A DNA stretch of 64,000 nucleotides from Flemingiibacterium sp045579745 (GCA_045579745.1 JAZNMQ010000070.1:1-64000); one strand, 5' to 3'. Positions 7,918 through 17,354 are shown, numbered from the stretch's first letter. The notes: generated by a model from the sequence alone, not told the origin. Made by a program: numbers and translations.

Positions 7918-9600
7918 TCAGTTTTCTTTTTGAGATCCAATAGGATTGATAATACTGTAGCCTACGTTAATAAGATGGTCTGCCACACGCTCAAGCCCTG
8001 ATACGGCAGAGGAATAATAAGGACTTACATCCATACTGCACTTACCCTCTGCAAGGCGAACAAAGTGGTCGCTTATAAGCTTTTTTTTCATTGCGTCGAC
8101 TGTGTTTTCCAACGCCGTCAGTTCATGGAGCCTGTCTTTGTTCATATTTTCAAAGGCATCTTTAGCTATATCAAGCATCTGCATAATAGTTTTATGCATT
8201 ATTTTTATATCGGCTTGGCCTCTCTCGGAAAATTCAATTTTCTTTGCGCGCATTTCTTCGCCAATTTCCCAGAAGTTTTCAGCGTGGTCACCGATACGCT
8301 CAAGGTCGTTAAGCACATGGAAATACGAGCCAATCACGCGTTCATCGCTTTGCGATGCACTTGAGGATAGGTTAATTAAGAATTTTGTGAGTGCTCCATT
8401 AGTGAAGTCGATAATTGCCTCGTTGTTCCTGAGATGCTCGCCGTTTACCATCAAACCTTTTTCTATGGCAACGAAGGAAAGATTCATATTATCCTCAACT
8501 AAGCTGAGCATATAATCCATTTCTTTTTTGACCTGCATCAATGCAATAGGAGGTGTGGACAAAAGTCTGTCGTCGACGTATTTAAGAGAACGCGTTTCTT
8601 CGGCTGTCTTTTTATCCTTGATAATAAGGCTGGAATATTTAACGAGGTATTTCGTAAACGGAAGCAAGAGGCAAGTGGTGGAAACGTTGAAAATTACGTG
8701 GAATGCCGATACTCGCATTTGCAAGGACATTGGGTCAGATTCGGGGAACATGGAAACAAGAAGATTTACGGCAGGCTCCTTGAAGATCCAGATAAGTGCC
8801 GTGAACAGCGCCGTACCGATAACATTGAATGTAAAGTGTATCAATGCAACTCTCTTGGAATTTGCATTTGCACCTACGGAGGCAAGCAATGCAGTCACGC
8901 AGGTACCTATGTTTGCACCAAGAATGATGAACAGCGCAAGCTCAAGCGGAAGCACGCCCGTACCAACCATAGTAATAACTACACCGGTTGCCGCGGAAGA
9001 ACTTTGAATAAGCGCGGTAAAGATAACGCCCACTAAAATAAAGAGAAGCGGAAAATCAATAGTCTTGAATATATTTGCAAACAAATCCTCGACGAGCGGA
9101 TTTCCGAAAGCCTCCTCGCTGCTCATAACATTAAGTCCAACGAATATCAAACCGAGACCAGAGCAAAGCACGCCTGCAAGCTTAATCTTCTCATTTTTGG
9201 AAAAGCCCATCATAACTCCCGCAAAAGCAGCGAGGTACATAAGCATATTGAAGTAGTCGTTTTTGAGTGCGACGAGAACACCTGTAATCGTCGTACCGAT
9301 ATTTGCACCCATAATGATCGGAGTAGCTTGCATAAGCGTCATAACGCCTGCATTAACCAAACCGATAACCATAACCGAGGTAGCCGATGAGCTTTGAATG
9401 ATCGCAGTGACGCCTGCACCGATGCCAACGCCGGATATACGGTTGTTGCTGATCTTTTCTAGCATTTTTTTCATTCCGCTGCCTGCACTTTTTTCAAGTG
9501 CGTCGCTCATAAAGTTCATTCCTACAATGAACACGCCGACACCGGCAAGCAGCCATATCAAGCTTTGAAGCAACTGAATAATTTCATTTCCTGAGGGCAT
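7918..9600 (-). CDS. Na/Pi cotransporter family protein with C-terminal PhoU domain
   Basis: The 560-residue protein has two copies of the SLC34-type motif with QSSSA: AIIQSSSATSVM in the first membrane half and ALIQSSSAATGVV in the second. A helical PhoU-like domain follows from about residue 340 to the end. In characterised relatives such as NptA the membrane part is a sodium-driven phosphate carrier. The PhoU part is thought to sense or limit uptake. Translation starts at ATG 9600, after AGAAGGAG. It is the first gene of the minus-strand run that continues into the permease and pyk. A good promoter lies just upstream (9660-9688). Confidence 0.92.
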   Translation of the reverse strand: MPSGNEIIQLLQSLIWLLAGVGVFIVGMNFMSDALEKSAGSGMKKMLEKISNNRISGVGIGAGVTAIIQSSSATSVMVIGLVNAGVMTLMQATPIIMGANIGTTITGVLVALKNDYFNMLMYLAAFAGVMMGFSKNEKIKLAGVLCSGLGLIFVGLNVMSSEEAFGNPLVEDLFANIFKTIDFPLLFILVGVIFTALIQSSSAATGVVITMVGTGVLPLELALFIILGANIGTCVTALLASVGANANSKRVALIHFTFNVIGTALFTALIWIFKEPAVNLLVSMFPESDPMSLQMRVSAFHVIFNVSTTCLLLPFTKYLVKYSSLIIKDKKTAEETRSLKYVDDRLLSTPPIALMQVKKEMDYMLSLVEDNMNLSFVAIEKGLMVNGEHLRNNEAIIDFTNGALTKFLINLSSSASQSDERVIGSYFHVLNDLERIGDHAENFWEIGEEMRAKKIEFSERGQADIKIMHKTIMQMLDIAKDAFENMNKDRLHELTALENTVDAMKKKLISDHFVRLAEGKCSMDVSPYYSSAVSGLERVADHLINVGYSIINPIGSQKEN

Positions 9601-9659
9601 AGTAATAAATCTCCTTCTAAGGTGTACGAATAAAAACCAAATTTAAGCCATTATATAAT

Positions 9660-9688
9660 AATATACCATATATTTATGAATTTTTCAA
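9660..9688 (-). promoter_or_regulatory. Promoter of the Na/Pi cotransporter-permease-pyk operon
   Basis: Read on the minus strand: TTGAAA (9688-9683), 17 bases, TATATT (9665-9660). It is about 60 bases upstream of the start codon. Confidence 0.6.
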
Positions 9689-9700
9689 TTGTTTGAACTA

Positions 9701-9735
9701 AAAAGTCCTCGCTGAAAATTTAGCGAGGACTTTTT
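9701..9735. terminator. Intrinsic terminator of the 9.8-kb gene, symmetrical
   Basis: AGTCCTCGCT (9704-9713) pairs with AGCGAGGACT (9722-9731) around an 8-base loop. A-tract and T-tract flanks (9701-9703, 9732-9735) make it usable in either direction. On the minus strand it ends the beta-helix protein gene before the cotransporter promoter. Confidence 0.8.
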
Positions 9736-9788
9736 GTCGTTTTGTGTAAGTCTCTGAATTTTTGATGGATGTTATAGGGAGATGCCTA

Positions 9789-12700
9789 TTATTTCTTTTC
9801 GAAATCGAGTGCGCCGTGTGCGCCGATTTTGCCGAATACGCCGATTCGGTTGTCCTTGTTGCCAACGATATCCGACCATTCCTTGTTTCCTGCATTCCAT
9901 GCGGGAGAGGTGTCGCGAGGCATTACGTTGTAAACGCCTGCCTTTGTGATATCGTAGCAATCTCCGAGAACGAAGCCCGACTTTCTTGCATTGTCCTTCT
10001 TTTCCTCAGACCAATCTTCTGGATAAACAGCGTTCTCGTAGTCGTGTACGACCGGCTTGAGCTCAGTAAATTGGGGGTCAACCTTGTACATGTTGTGCTT
10101 GCCGACGGTTGTTCCTCTGTACTCGGTGCCGACATTGCTGTCGTTGTTGTAGTTGTAGAAAATGTTGTTGTCGTATGCGATATCTATATCTCTTGAGCTT
10201 GCAGGAGATTCCTTTGTTCTGGAGCGCGAGTATACGATGTTGTTGAACATATTGATGTGGTTTGCGGTGTTCGCAAACATATCGGCATATCCGAGTGCAG
10301 GGGTTGCGCTGTTGTAAACAAAGGTGTTGTTAATGATATCAGTATAATCAGACCTGAACGCGTGTGCTCCCGAGCCGCCGTTTTCGTAGGAAAGGTTGTT
10401 AGCAACGAGAATCTTGCCTGTGTAGGGAAGTCCCTTGAAGCAGCCGACTGTTGTGTCGATGATGATTCCGTTTCCGTCACTCAGACGCTTTATATGGAGC
10501 CAGGGTATGAAGTGTCTGTTGCCTGCTGTGAGGTTGTTGCGGAAAATGATCTTGTAATCCGTTGTATTGTCATCAATATCGATGTTTCCGAGCGTGCCGA
10601 AGCCAGAGGTTGCGTAGATGCTCCACCAACCGATATTTAAAGCGGTGCAGTTTTCAATGGTTACATAGTCTGTAAAGCGAGTTCCGATACCGCCGCCGGG
10701 CACCTTGTTTGCAGTACAGTTGCGGACAATGATATGATGAGGTACTATTACAGCCGGGCTGTAAATACCGCCGCTTTCTTTGTTGGAACCAATTGTGTGA
10801 GCGGAGATAGGCTCAATCGGAAATGCGTTTGTCTGTGTAACGCTGACTTCTCTGCCTACGGATTTGTTGATTCCCTTGAGCTTTTCGTCGTAGAGATTCC
10901 ATGAGTAGTCATATCCGTAATCATCTGCAAGGCCCTCAAAAGTGAGTCCGTCTATAATTATATAGTACGACTGAAGGATCATGATGTTCCATTCGCCATT
11001 CGACATCAGAACGGGATGCTCACCCTCAGCCGCCTTGATGGTGATGTAAGCGTCCGGCAAGCCCGAATTTGTTATGATAAACGGACCGTTGTGTACATAG
11101 GTGTCCTTATTCCAGCCGTACGGTTCGCGGCTTTCATGAATTATCATAGTATCGCCCGGACGAAGCTTGTCATGAGCTGCCATGATTGTCTTCATCGCGG
11201 TTTCCTCGCTCAGACCGTCGTTATCATCACAGCCTGTATCGCCGTTTACATAGTATGTCTTGAATGTAGGAGTATAGCCGACACGAATTTCGATACGGGT
11301 TTTGAACTCTCCGCCTTTGCCGTCCTCGCTCTTGATTATGAAGTTTACGCCGATGGGGTCGAGCGAATTGTTAGAGTTGAGCGCATCTCTCTTAATAAAG
11401 TCGGGCTTGACGAAATCCTTGTTCGGGGTAGTGTATGTCCAATCACCGGTTGCCGGGTCAACTGTAACCTTGCCCTCGCATTCGGGAAGCTCTTCCTCGA
11501 GAGAATATGTAATAACATCTCCGTCGGGGTCCTCAACGAGAATCTTTCCGCTGATGCTTGAGCCCTGAACGATTGAATAGGTGTAGAATGCGCTGCCGGT
11601 CGGTGCGCTGTTGACATGCGCTTTGATATTGGGATTGTTAATGAAGATTCTGCCGAGGTCAGCAACTGCATCGTTGCCCCAAATGCCCCACCATTCGGCT
11701 TTGCTCCAGAAGTTCATAGAGCTTCTGTGACCTGCGAATACATCAAATCCAATTTGCGAATAATTGTCGCGCTGAACGAAGCCGTCCTTGAGTGCTGTAA
11801 GTCTTTCCCAAGGCATAGCGAACAAAAGGAAGTATCCGTCGTCAAGCTTTATTTGCTTAACGGTTACCCCTGCCTCATCCTGCGAAATGTAGGAGGTATG
11901 ATGGTCGGAGGTTGCGCACCAGAATACGGTTTTCTTTGTGGTCGGGAACCAGTTGAATATATAATCAAACTCGTTCTTAGGACCCTTTGCGGTATTGTCG
12001 CCGTCAAGGATAAACTGAACGAGAGGAGGTGCGTCCTCGCCCTTGTCATCTTTGAGAACAGTATCAAACGATTTTAGCGGATCCTCAACCTTAAAGCCAA
12101 GGTAGAGGTGCTTGCTGTCGCAGACTGAGCCGAAGCTTACGCTTGCGCCCTCATATTCTTTAAATGCGATAGAGTTGTGAAGCTCCCATTTTGCAAGGTC
12201 GAGCGTTCCGTCGAGCGCGGGAGATTCGTCGGTCGAAACGACTGCGGGAATTCTGTCATAGAGGTAAAGCGAGCCCCATGTCGAAGGCTTGTTGTAAACC
12301 ATATATCTGTCCCATGTTAAAACCTGTCTGTCGCTTCTTGTATCGTCGTCATTGTCATTATTTGCTACTTCAATGCCGATAAGAGAGGTGGGAGAGGGAG
12401 TTATACCGAGCGTTTCAAACGGAATGTTGATTTCTGCGGTGAAGCCGCCTTCGTCGCATTTGACAGCATAGAGAAGTCCGTCAAGGCTTGTTGCATCAGC
12501 TGACCTGTCCTTGCCGCCCTGAATGAGTATTTTGCCGTCATACTGAAGATAGATATGGTACGAGTTTACGCCGTTGTAGCCTTCTGCCTTTGAGTTGGAG
12601 CCGTCGATGAAGATTTCGACGGAGTCGTTCTCGTAGATGTTTTCTGCCATGTATTTTGTGACAACATGCGCATCTCTTACATCGATTGCAATACTGAGAT

Positions 12701-12980
12701 ACTTGTCAGTCCATTTGGTGTCGAATTTGCACTCGTTGTTTGGAGTGGTAGCTTCAAGGCACTGGTTAACCTCATATTTGAGCTCGCCCCATTCGCTGAG
12801 ATCTCCGTCTACAGTGATAGCCGAACCGGCAACAACTGCATCTGCGGTTGAGTACTTGCCGTTCTCGAATTTGAGAGCGACACCTTTGGCATTATATTCG
12901 GGAAGCGCTTCTGCTTTTTTTGAAAACGCGAGCTCGCCCGTAATCAATGCCTGAGTAGCTGATTTACTGTACGCTGACAT
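9789..12980 (-). CDS. Giant CBM9-like / Ig-like / right-handed beta-helix protein without export signals
   Basis: The 1063-residue protein has two carbohydrate-binding family 9-like domains (about 40-240, with the strand TVDGDLSEWGELKYEV; about 245-450). A cadherin-like segment follows (about 460-570; EDPDGDVITYSLEEELP and TGDWTYTTP), then a parallel beta-helix (about 575-1010) of the DUF1565/pectate-lyase-like kind. Such proteins usually bind or cleave plant polysaccharide outside the cell. Here the start MSAYSKSATQALITGEL is not a signal peptide, and the C-terminus stops after the helix with no anchor. The start is well supported by AAAGGAGA six bases before the ATG. The gene at 44612-48094 is a close paralogue with both signals. 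Activity is unproven: no lyase catalytic residues were identified by eye. It appears to be transcribed alone. Confidence 0.85.
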   Translation of the reverse strand: MSAYSKSATQALITGELAFSKKAEALPEYNAKGVALKFENGKYSTADAVVAGSAITVDGDLSEWGELKYEVNQCLEATTPNNECKFDTKWTDKYLSIAIDVRDAHVVTKYMAENIYENDSVEIFIDGSNSKAEGYNGVNSYHIYLQYDGKILIQGGKDRSADATSLDGLLYAVKCDEGGFTAEINIPFETLGITPSPTSLIGIEVANNDNDDDTRSDRQVLTWDRYMVYNKPSTWGSLYLYDRIPAVVSTDESPALDGTLDLAKWELHNSIAFKEYEGASVSFGSVCDSKHLYLGFKVEDPLKSFDTVLKDDKGEDAPPLVQFILDGDNTAKGPKNEFDYIFNWFPTTKKTVFWCATSDHHTSYISQDEAGVTVKQIKLDDGYFLLFAMPWERLTALKDGFVQRDNYSQIGFDVFAGHRSSMNFWSKAEWWGIWGNDAVADLGRIFINNPNIKAHVNSAPTGSAFYTYSIVQGSSISGKILVEDPDGDVITYSLEEELPECEGKVTVDPATGDWTYTTPNKDFVKPDFIKRDALNSNNSLDPIGVNFIIKSEDGKGGEFKTRIEIRVGYTPTFKTYYVNGDTGCDDNDGLSEETAMKTIMAAHDKLRPGDTMIIHESREPYGWNKDTYVHNGPFIITNSGLPDAYITIKAAEGEHPVLMSNGEWNIMILQSYYIIIDGLTFEGLADDYGYDYSWNLYDEKLKGINKSVGREVSVTQTNAFPIEPISAHTIGSNKESGGIYSPAVIVPHHIIVRNCTANKVPGGGIGTRFTDYVTIENCTALNIGWWSIYATSGFGTLGNIDIDDNTTDYKIIFRNNLTAGNRHFIPWLHIKRLSDGNGIIIDTTVGCFKGLPYTGKILVANNLSYENGGSGAHAFRSDYTDIINNTFVYNSATPALGYADMFANTANHINMFNNIVYSRSRTKESPASSRDIDIAYDNNIFYNYNNDSNVGTEYRGTTVGKHNMYKVDPQFTELKPVVHDYENAVYPEDWSEEKKDNARKSGFVLGDCYDITKAGVYNVMPRDTSPAWNAGNKEWSDIVGNKDNRIGVFGKIGAHGALDFEKK

Positions 12981-13174
12981 TTTTGATTTCTCCTTTAAAC
13001 CATAATATGTGATAAAAACGCTTGTTGAAACAATTATAGAGTGTTGATTTCATGGTTTCAGTACTTTTTAAGAATATAATTGCCAAAATTGTGTTTGCTT
13101 TTTTTGAAAATAGGTGCGAAAAAATTCGCAAAGCCGTGAGAAAAATCAAACACAGAGGTAAAGACTTAAGCAGG

Positions 13175-13537
13175 TTACTCTCGATTGTTGACCGCTTCTC
13201 CGCAGGCTGAGCAAAATTTCATATCACTGTTTATAACAGCACCGCAGCTCGCACAGCGGATCGGTGATTTTACACCGCCAAGCTGTTTGGTATAATCGGC
13301 GATTTTGGCTTCGGAAGCGGAGATGTTGTCGATCATTTCCGCAAATCCCTCGTCAGCGTCAGCTCCGTGGCGCTCAACATAAAGCTTTCCGATTTGCTTA
13401 TATTTGTTGTTGATCTTGTTTTTTTCGCAGGCAATCATTCCGTTGATTTTTACAATTTCAGCCATCTCTTTCGCCTTGTTAACGACCGTGTGTCCTACCT
13501 TTGTCAATGTATCGCTGAGATCATCAAGAAATGCCAT
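13175..13537 (-). CDS. Zinc-ribbon protein with N-terminal helical region
   Basis: This small 120-residue protein is predicted to be helical for residues 1-88, with charged, coiled-coil-like composition. It ends in a rubredoxin-type zinc ribbon with Cys95-x2-Cys98 and Cys109-x2-Cys112 (CASCGAVINSDMKFCSACG). The family is widespread in Clostridia and has no established role. The ribbon probably binds structural zinc. No membrane segment or signal peptide is visible. The ATG at 13537 is preceded by CGGAGGA. It lies upstream of the beta-helix protein gene on the same strand with a gap of nearly 200 bases and has its own promoter, so a shared function is not implied. Confidence 0.75.
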   Translation of the reverse strand: MAFLDDLSDTLTKVGHTVVNKAKEMAEIVKINGMIACEKNKINNKYKQIGKLYVERHGADADEGFAEMIDNISASEAKIADYTKQLGGVKSPIRCASCGAVINSDMKFCSACGEAVNNRE

Positions 13538-13582
13538 ACCGATATCCTCCGTAATTATAAATTTGGACGTTAGTCTAAACTA

Positions 13583-13611
13583 ATTGTAACATATATGTAA
13601 TGTAAAAGCAA
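13583..13611 (-). promoter_or_regulatory. Candidate promoter of the zinc-ribbon gene
   Basis: Minus strand: TTGCTT (13611-13606), 17 bases, TACAAT (13588-13583), about 45 bases before the start codon. Confidence 0.45.
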
Positions 13612-13654
13612 TGCTATTTTATTATTTTTTACTGAAAAATAAGCGATTGCTTTC

Positions 13655-13683
13655 TTGACAGCAGATTGCCTTTGTGATATACT
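13655..13683 (+). promoter_or_regulatory. Promoter of the URO-D-like gene
   Basis: Consensus TTGACA (13655-13660), 17-base spacer, TATACT (13678-13683), about 43 bases before the ATG. Confidence 0.7.
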
Positions 13684-13726
13684 TTATTAAAATAGGCGAA
13701 TAAATTTTAGTTTTCGGAGGTTAATT

Positions 13727-14983
13727 ATGACATCAAGAGAAAGATTGCGTGCCGCACTCAATCACCAACAGCCCGATAAGGTTCCCGTAGACCTCGGCTC
13801 AACAAGCGTTACCGGTATGCATGTGCTTGCAGTAGCAAAGCTTCGTCAGGCTCTCGGACTTGAAGATATCCCCGTCCGTATCCACGAGGTGTTCCAACAG
13901 CTTGGATATATCGATAACGATCTGCAGGAGGCTATCGGCGGTGATGTTGTCGGCGTTACTGCATATACCGACTTTTTTGGCAACCGTTTGGCTGATTTTA
14001 AGCCGTATCCCAATAGCTGGGGAATCAAAACCACTATCCCCGGTGGATTTATTTGGGAGGACCGTCCCGACGGAAGCCGCATTACATATCCGCACGGTGA
14101 CACATCAGCAAAGCCGACTGCTGAGATTTTGAAGGACGGATATTTCTACAACGTGCTTCGCCGCGGCTCTGCATCCTGTGATGAAGAGCGTAATGGCCGC
14201 GAGGATTTTAAGGAGGATTTCCAGGTTCTCACCGACGAGCAGGCACGTCATTACGAAAAGACTGCCGACGAGCTTTATCGTAATACCCAGTTCGGACTTA
14301 TCGGACTTCTCGGCCCTGCAGGCTTTGGAGATGTTGCAATGGTTCCGGGCGGTCAGCTCAGCGCTCCTCAGGGCGTGCGCGATATCGAAGAATGGATGAT
14401 GGCGCACTATACTAATCCTGACTACATTCACGAGGTGTTTGAGTATCAGACTGAGGTTGCACTTGAAAATCTCGAAATTTACCGCCAGGCTGTCGGTGAC
14501 AAAATTGAGGTTATTTACATGGGCGGAACAGATTTCGGAACTCAGAACGCTCCGATGATCTCACTTGACTGCTACCGTGAATTTTATAAGCCGTATTGGA
14601 AGCGTGTTAACGATTGGGTACACAAGAACACAAATTGGAAAACCTTCTATCATAGCTGCGGTGCTGTTGCAACATTTATTGATGATTTTATCGATGCGGG
14701 TCTTGATGTTTTGAACCCCGTACAGTGCTCTGCTGTCGGAATGGACGCGCAGACACTCAAGGACAAATACGGCGACCGCATTGTATTCTGGGGCGGCGGT
14801 ATCGATACTCAGAAGGTGCTCCCATACGGTACACCCGATGAGGTTCGCGAAATGGTCAAGGAACGCATAGACATCTTCTCAAAGAACGGCGGCTATGTTT
14901 TCAACACCATTCACAATGTTCAGGGAAATGTCCCGATTGAAAACATCGTATCAATGTATAAGGCGGTTAAGGATTTCAGATAA
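13727..14983 (+). CDS. Uroporphyrinogen decarboxylase (URO-D) superfamily protein, methyltransferase-like
   Basis: The 418-residue protein has the URO-D TIM-barrel start MTSRERLRAALNHQQPDKVPVD. It keeps a His309-x-Cys311 pair (FYHSCG) and Cys334 (NPVQCSA). These match the zinc site of corrinoid-dependent methyltransferases such as MtaA/MtbA rather than true HemE. It is also longer than typical HemE (about 350 residues). That points to methyl transfer or another function on an unknown substrate, not haem synthesis. No corrinoid protein or haem gene lies nearby. The gene stands alone between its own promoter and a terminator, with CGGAGG at 13715-13720 before the ATG. I would not assign a substrate. 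Confidence 0.8.
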   Translation: MTSRERLRAALNHQQPDKVPVDLGSTSVTGMHVLAVAKLRQALGLEDIPVRIHEVFQQLGYIDNDLQEAIGGDVVGVTAYTDFFGNRLADFKPYPNSWGIKTTIPGGFIWEDRPDGSRITYPHGDTSAKPTAEILKDGYFYNVLRRGSASCDEERNGREDFKEDFQVLTDEQARHYEKTADELYRNTQFGLIGLLGPAGFGDVAMVPGGQLSAPQGVRDIEEWMMAHYTNPDYIHEVFEYQTEVALENLEIYRQAVGDKIEVIYMGGTDFGTQNAPMISLDCYREFYKPYWKRVNDWVHKNTNWKTFYHSCGAVATFIDDFIDAGLDVLNPVQCSAVGMDAQTLKDKYGDRIVFWGGGIDTQKVLPYGTPDEVREMVKERIDIFSKNGGYVFNTIHNVQGNVPIENIVSMYKAVKDFR

Positions 14984-15054
14984 TCGCCTGCCAAAGCGAC
15001 CCAAGCCCTTTCACGCTGAACGAAAAACGTTAAGCTAACGATCCGAATATTTAG

Positions 15055-15094
15055 CCATCCTCTGACAGATATACACTGTTTGAGGATGGTTTTT
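15055..15094 (+). terminator. Intrinsic terminator after the URO-D-like gene
   Basis: CCATCCTC (15055-15062) pairs with GAGGATGG (15082-15089). Additional ACAG/CTGT pairing inside the loop and a TTTTT run follow. Confidence 0.75.
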
Positions 15095-15156
15095 GTATCA
15101 TTTGACTAATAATCACAGGATAAATCGGTACATGTTGCCAAAATGTAAATAGAATA

Positions 15157-15185
15157 TTGACAGATTGCGTCGAATGTGGTATATT
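15157..15185 (+). promoter_or_regulatory. Promoter of the uracil salvage operon
   Basis: TTGACA (15157-15162), exactly 17 bases, TATATT (15180-15185). The start codon of the permease is about 50 bases further on. The leader is too short for a PyrR attenuator. Confidence 0.75.
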
Positions 15186-15236
15186 AATAAGGTAGATATA
15201 TTTCAAAATCTAATTATCTTTGGAGGTATTGGCAGT

Positions 15237-16628
15237 ATGAAACTTATTTATAACGTAAAAGATAAGCCGCCAATCGGTCAGCTTGTCGTATTCGCGATCC
15301 AGCAGCTTCTTGCTATTATGGCGGCAACTATAGCTGTTCCCGCTATCGTAGGCAACGGTATGACCGCTTCCGCAGCACTTTTCGGTGCAGGTGTCGGTAC
15401 TATCGTTTACCAGCTCTTTACCAAGTTCAGAAGCCCTGTTTTCCTCGGTTCTTCCTTCACGTTTATCGGCCCTATGGTTGCAGCATTTGCCGGTGCACTG
15501 GGCAACACTCTTCTCGGATATCTTGGACTTATAATCGGTGCGATATTCGCAGGACTTGTTTATGTAATTATTGCAATTGTTGTTAAGTTCGCAAGCGTTA
15601 AGTGGATCAACAAGATCATGCCTGCTTCCGTTATCGGACCCACAGTTACACTTATCGGTCTTTCACTTGCGGGCGCAGCTATAAATGACGTATTTTCTTA
15701 CGGCCCCAAGGAAACTTACGGAACGTCAAGCTATTTCATAATGACCTCAAATATCTGGGTATCATTGATATGCGGATTGGTTACACTTGCTGTTGTTATT
15801 CTGTGCTCTGTTTACGGCAAGAAGATGGCTAAGCTTATTCCATTCATCATCGGTATTCTTGCAGGATATGCTGTTGCTCTTATCTTTACCGTTATCGGTA
15901 TTGCTACAGACAATTCCTCCATTATGGTCATTGATTTTGCGCCCTTTAAGGCACTTGTTGCTGATGGTGTTACAATCAAGACGTTCTTTGCACTTCCCGA
16001 ATTCACTTTCATTAATGCTTTCAAGGGCATTGGCGATTTCAGCTGGAGCTACGTTGCCACAGTTGCAGTTGCATATATTCCCGTTGCATTCGTTGTATTT
16101 GCTGAGCATCTTGCAGACCACAAGAACCTCTCCTCCATTATTGAGCACGATCTTCTTGAAGAACCCGGTCTTCACAGAACTCTCCTTGGCGACGGTATCG
16201 GTTCTCTCGTTGGCGCAATCTTCGGCGGCTGCCCCAACACTACTTACGGCGAATCTGTAGGCTGTGTGGCTATCACCAAGAACGCTTCCGTTGTTACCAT
16301 AACAACTGCGGCTATCATGGCTATCGCAGTTTCTTTCATCTCTCCCTTCGTAGCATTCCTTGATTCCATTCCCGGATGCGTAATGGGCGGTGTTTGTATC
16401 ACCCTTTACGGCTTTATCGCAGTTTCGGGTCTTAAGATGATTCAGGAGGTAAATCTTGAAGACAACGCCAATCTCTTCACAGTAGCCGCAATCCTTATTC
16501 CCGGTATCGGCGGTATGTCAATGGCAATCGGCGGCGCGAGCAAGATTTACATCACATCCATCGCCTGCGCTCTTATCCTTGGCATCATTGTAAACCTTGT
16601 CGTAGCAAAGGGTAAGGAGAAAGAATAA
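15237..16628 (+). CDS. uraA: Uracil permease (NCS2 family)
   Basis: The product is a 463-residue membrane symporter for uracil, possibly also xanthine, of the UraA/PyrP type. Visible marks are the start DKPPIGQLVVFAIQQLLAIM, the helix pair with FVVFAEHLADHKN carrying the conserved Glu of the substrate site, and GCPNTTYGESVGCVAITK from the second half. An ATG at 15165 is also in frame. The start at 15237 is chosen because TGGAGGT (15221-15227) is correctly spaced before it and the family begins here. upp follows 30 bases downstream, making an import-and-phosphoribosylation operon for uracil salvage. Confidence 0.94.
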   Translation: MKLIYNVKDKPPIGQLVVFAIQQLLAIMAATIAVPAIVGNGMTASAALFGAGVGTIVYQLFTKFRSPVFLGSSFTFIGPMVAAFAGALGNTLLGYLGLIIGAIFAGLVYVIIAIVVKFASVKWINKIMPASVIGPTVTLIGLSLAGAAINDVFSYGPKETYGTSSYFIMTSNIWVSLICGLVTLAVVILCSVYGKKMAKLIPFIIGILAGYAVALIFTVIGIATDNSSIMVIDFAPFKALVADGVTIKTFFALPEFTFINAFKGIGDFSWSYVATVAVAYIPVAFVVFAEHLADHKNLSSIIEHDLLEEPGLHRTLLGDGIGSLVGAIFGGCPNTTYGESVGCVAITKNASVVTITTAAIMAIAVSFISPFVAFLDSIPGCVMGGVCITLYGFIAVSGLKMIQEVNLEDNANLFTVAAILIPGIGGMSMAIGGASKIYITSIACALILGIIVNLVVAKGKEKE

Positions 16629-16658
16629 TATAGGCTTTTAAAACGCAGGAGAAAACTA

Positions 16659-17288
16659 ATGAAAAACGTAACAATTTTCGATCATCCTCTAATTCAGCAT
16701 AAAACAACAATCATGCGAATGAAGTCAACCTCTAATAAGGAATTCCGCGAATCGGTCGAAGAGATCACAATGCTTATGTGCTATGAAGCACTTCGCGACC
16801 TTCCTCTTGAGGATGTAGAGATCGAAACTCCGATAAAGAAATCCGTTCATAAAATGATCAAGGGAAAGAAGTTAGCGGTCGTTCCGATACTTCGTGCCGG
16901 TCTTGGAATGGTAAACGGACTTTTGAATCTCGTTCCGTCTGCAAAGGTTGGACACATCGGCATGTACCGTGATGAAGAAACGCTTCAGCCGCACGCATAT
17001 TATTGCAAGCTTCCCGCAGATATTGAGGAGCGTCTGATCGTCGTAGTTGACCCAATGCTTGCGACAGGCGGTTCTGCTATCGATGCTATTACACAGATTA
17101 AGGAGCGCGGCGGAAAGCATATAAAATTCCTCTGCTTAATTGCCGCACCTGTCGGAATTGATGCTCTGTCAAAGGCTCATCCTGATGTGCAGATTTACTG
17201 CGCGAATGTTGATGAATGCCTTAATGAAAACGGCTATATCGTACCTGGTCTTGGAGATGCAGGCGACAGAATTTTCGGAACAAAATAA
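16659..17288 (+). CDS. upp: Uracil phosphoribosyltransferase
   Basis: It converts uracil and PRPP to UMP in the cytoplasm. At 209 residues the length is standard. The PRPP-binding loop is at Asp131-Ala140 (DPMLATGGSA). The uracil-site C-terminus around ENGYIVPGLGDAGDR is intact. The ATG has GCAGGAG upstream. It is the second gene of the uracil permease operon and is closed by a strong terminator at once after the stop. Confidence 0.98.
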   Translation: MKNVTIFDHPLIQHKTTIMRMKSTSNKEFRESVEEITMLMCYEALRDLPLEDVEIETPIKKSVHKMIKGKKLAVVPILRAGLGMVNGLLNLVPSAKVGHIGMYRDEETLQPHAYYCKLPADIEERLIVVVDPMLATGGSAIDAITQIKERGGKHIKFLCLIAAPVGIDALSKAHPDVQIYCANVDECLNENGYIVPGLGDAGDRIFGTK

Positions 17289-17291
17289 AAA

Positions 17292-17334
17292 TATGCCTAC
17301 AGCAACAGATTTTTGCTGTAGGCATAAATTTTTT
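17292..17334 (+). terminator. Strong intrinsic terminator after upp
   Basis: A 14-bp perfect stem, TATGCCTACAGCAA (17292-17305) with TTGCTGTAGGCATA (17313-17326), followed by AATTTTTTC. Confidence 0.9.
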
Positions 17335-17354
17335 CAAATTAATTCCTCTAAAGG

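Noticed and set aside
13000..13030. Possible catabolite (cre) site in the beta-helix gene leader (TAAAAACGCTTGTT)
   Set aside because: It departs from the cre consensus at two conserved positions, so it is not listed as a feature.
12964..13149. Hydrophobic minus-strand frame that could supply a signal peptide to the 9789-12980 protein
   Set aside because: It is in another frame, reads through the ribosome binding site of the real gene and has no start signal of its own. A frameshift would be needed.
13727..14983. Annotation as HemE (haem synthesis)
   Set aside because: It carries a His-x-Cys and Cys zinc site like methyltransferases, is longer than HemE, and there is no haem gene cluster.
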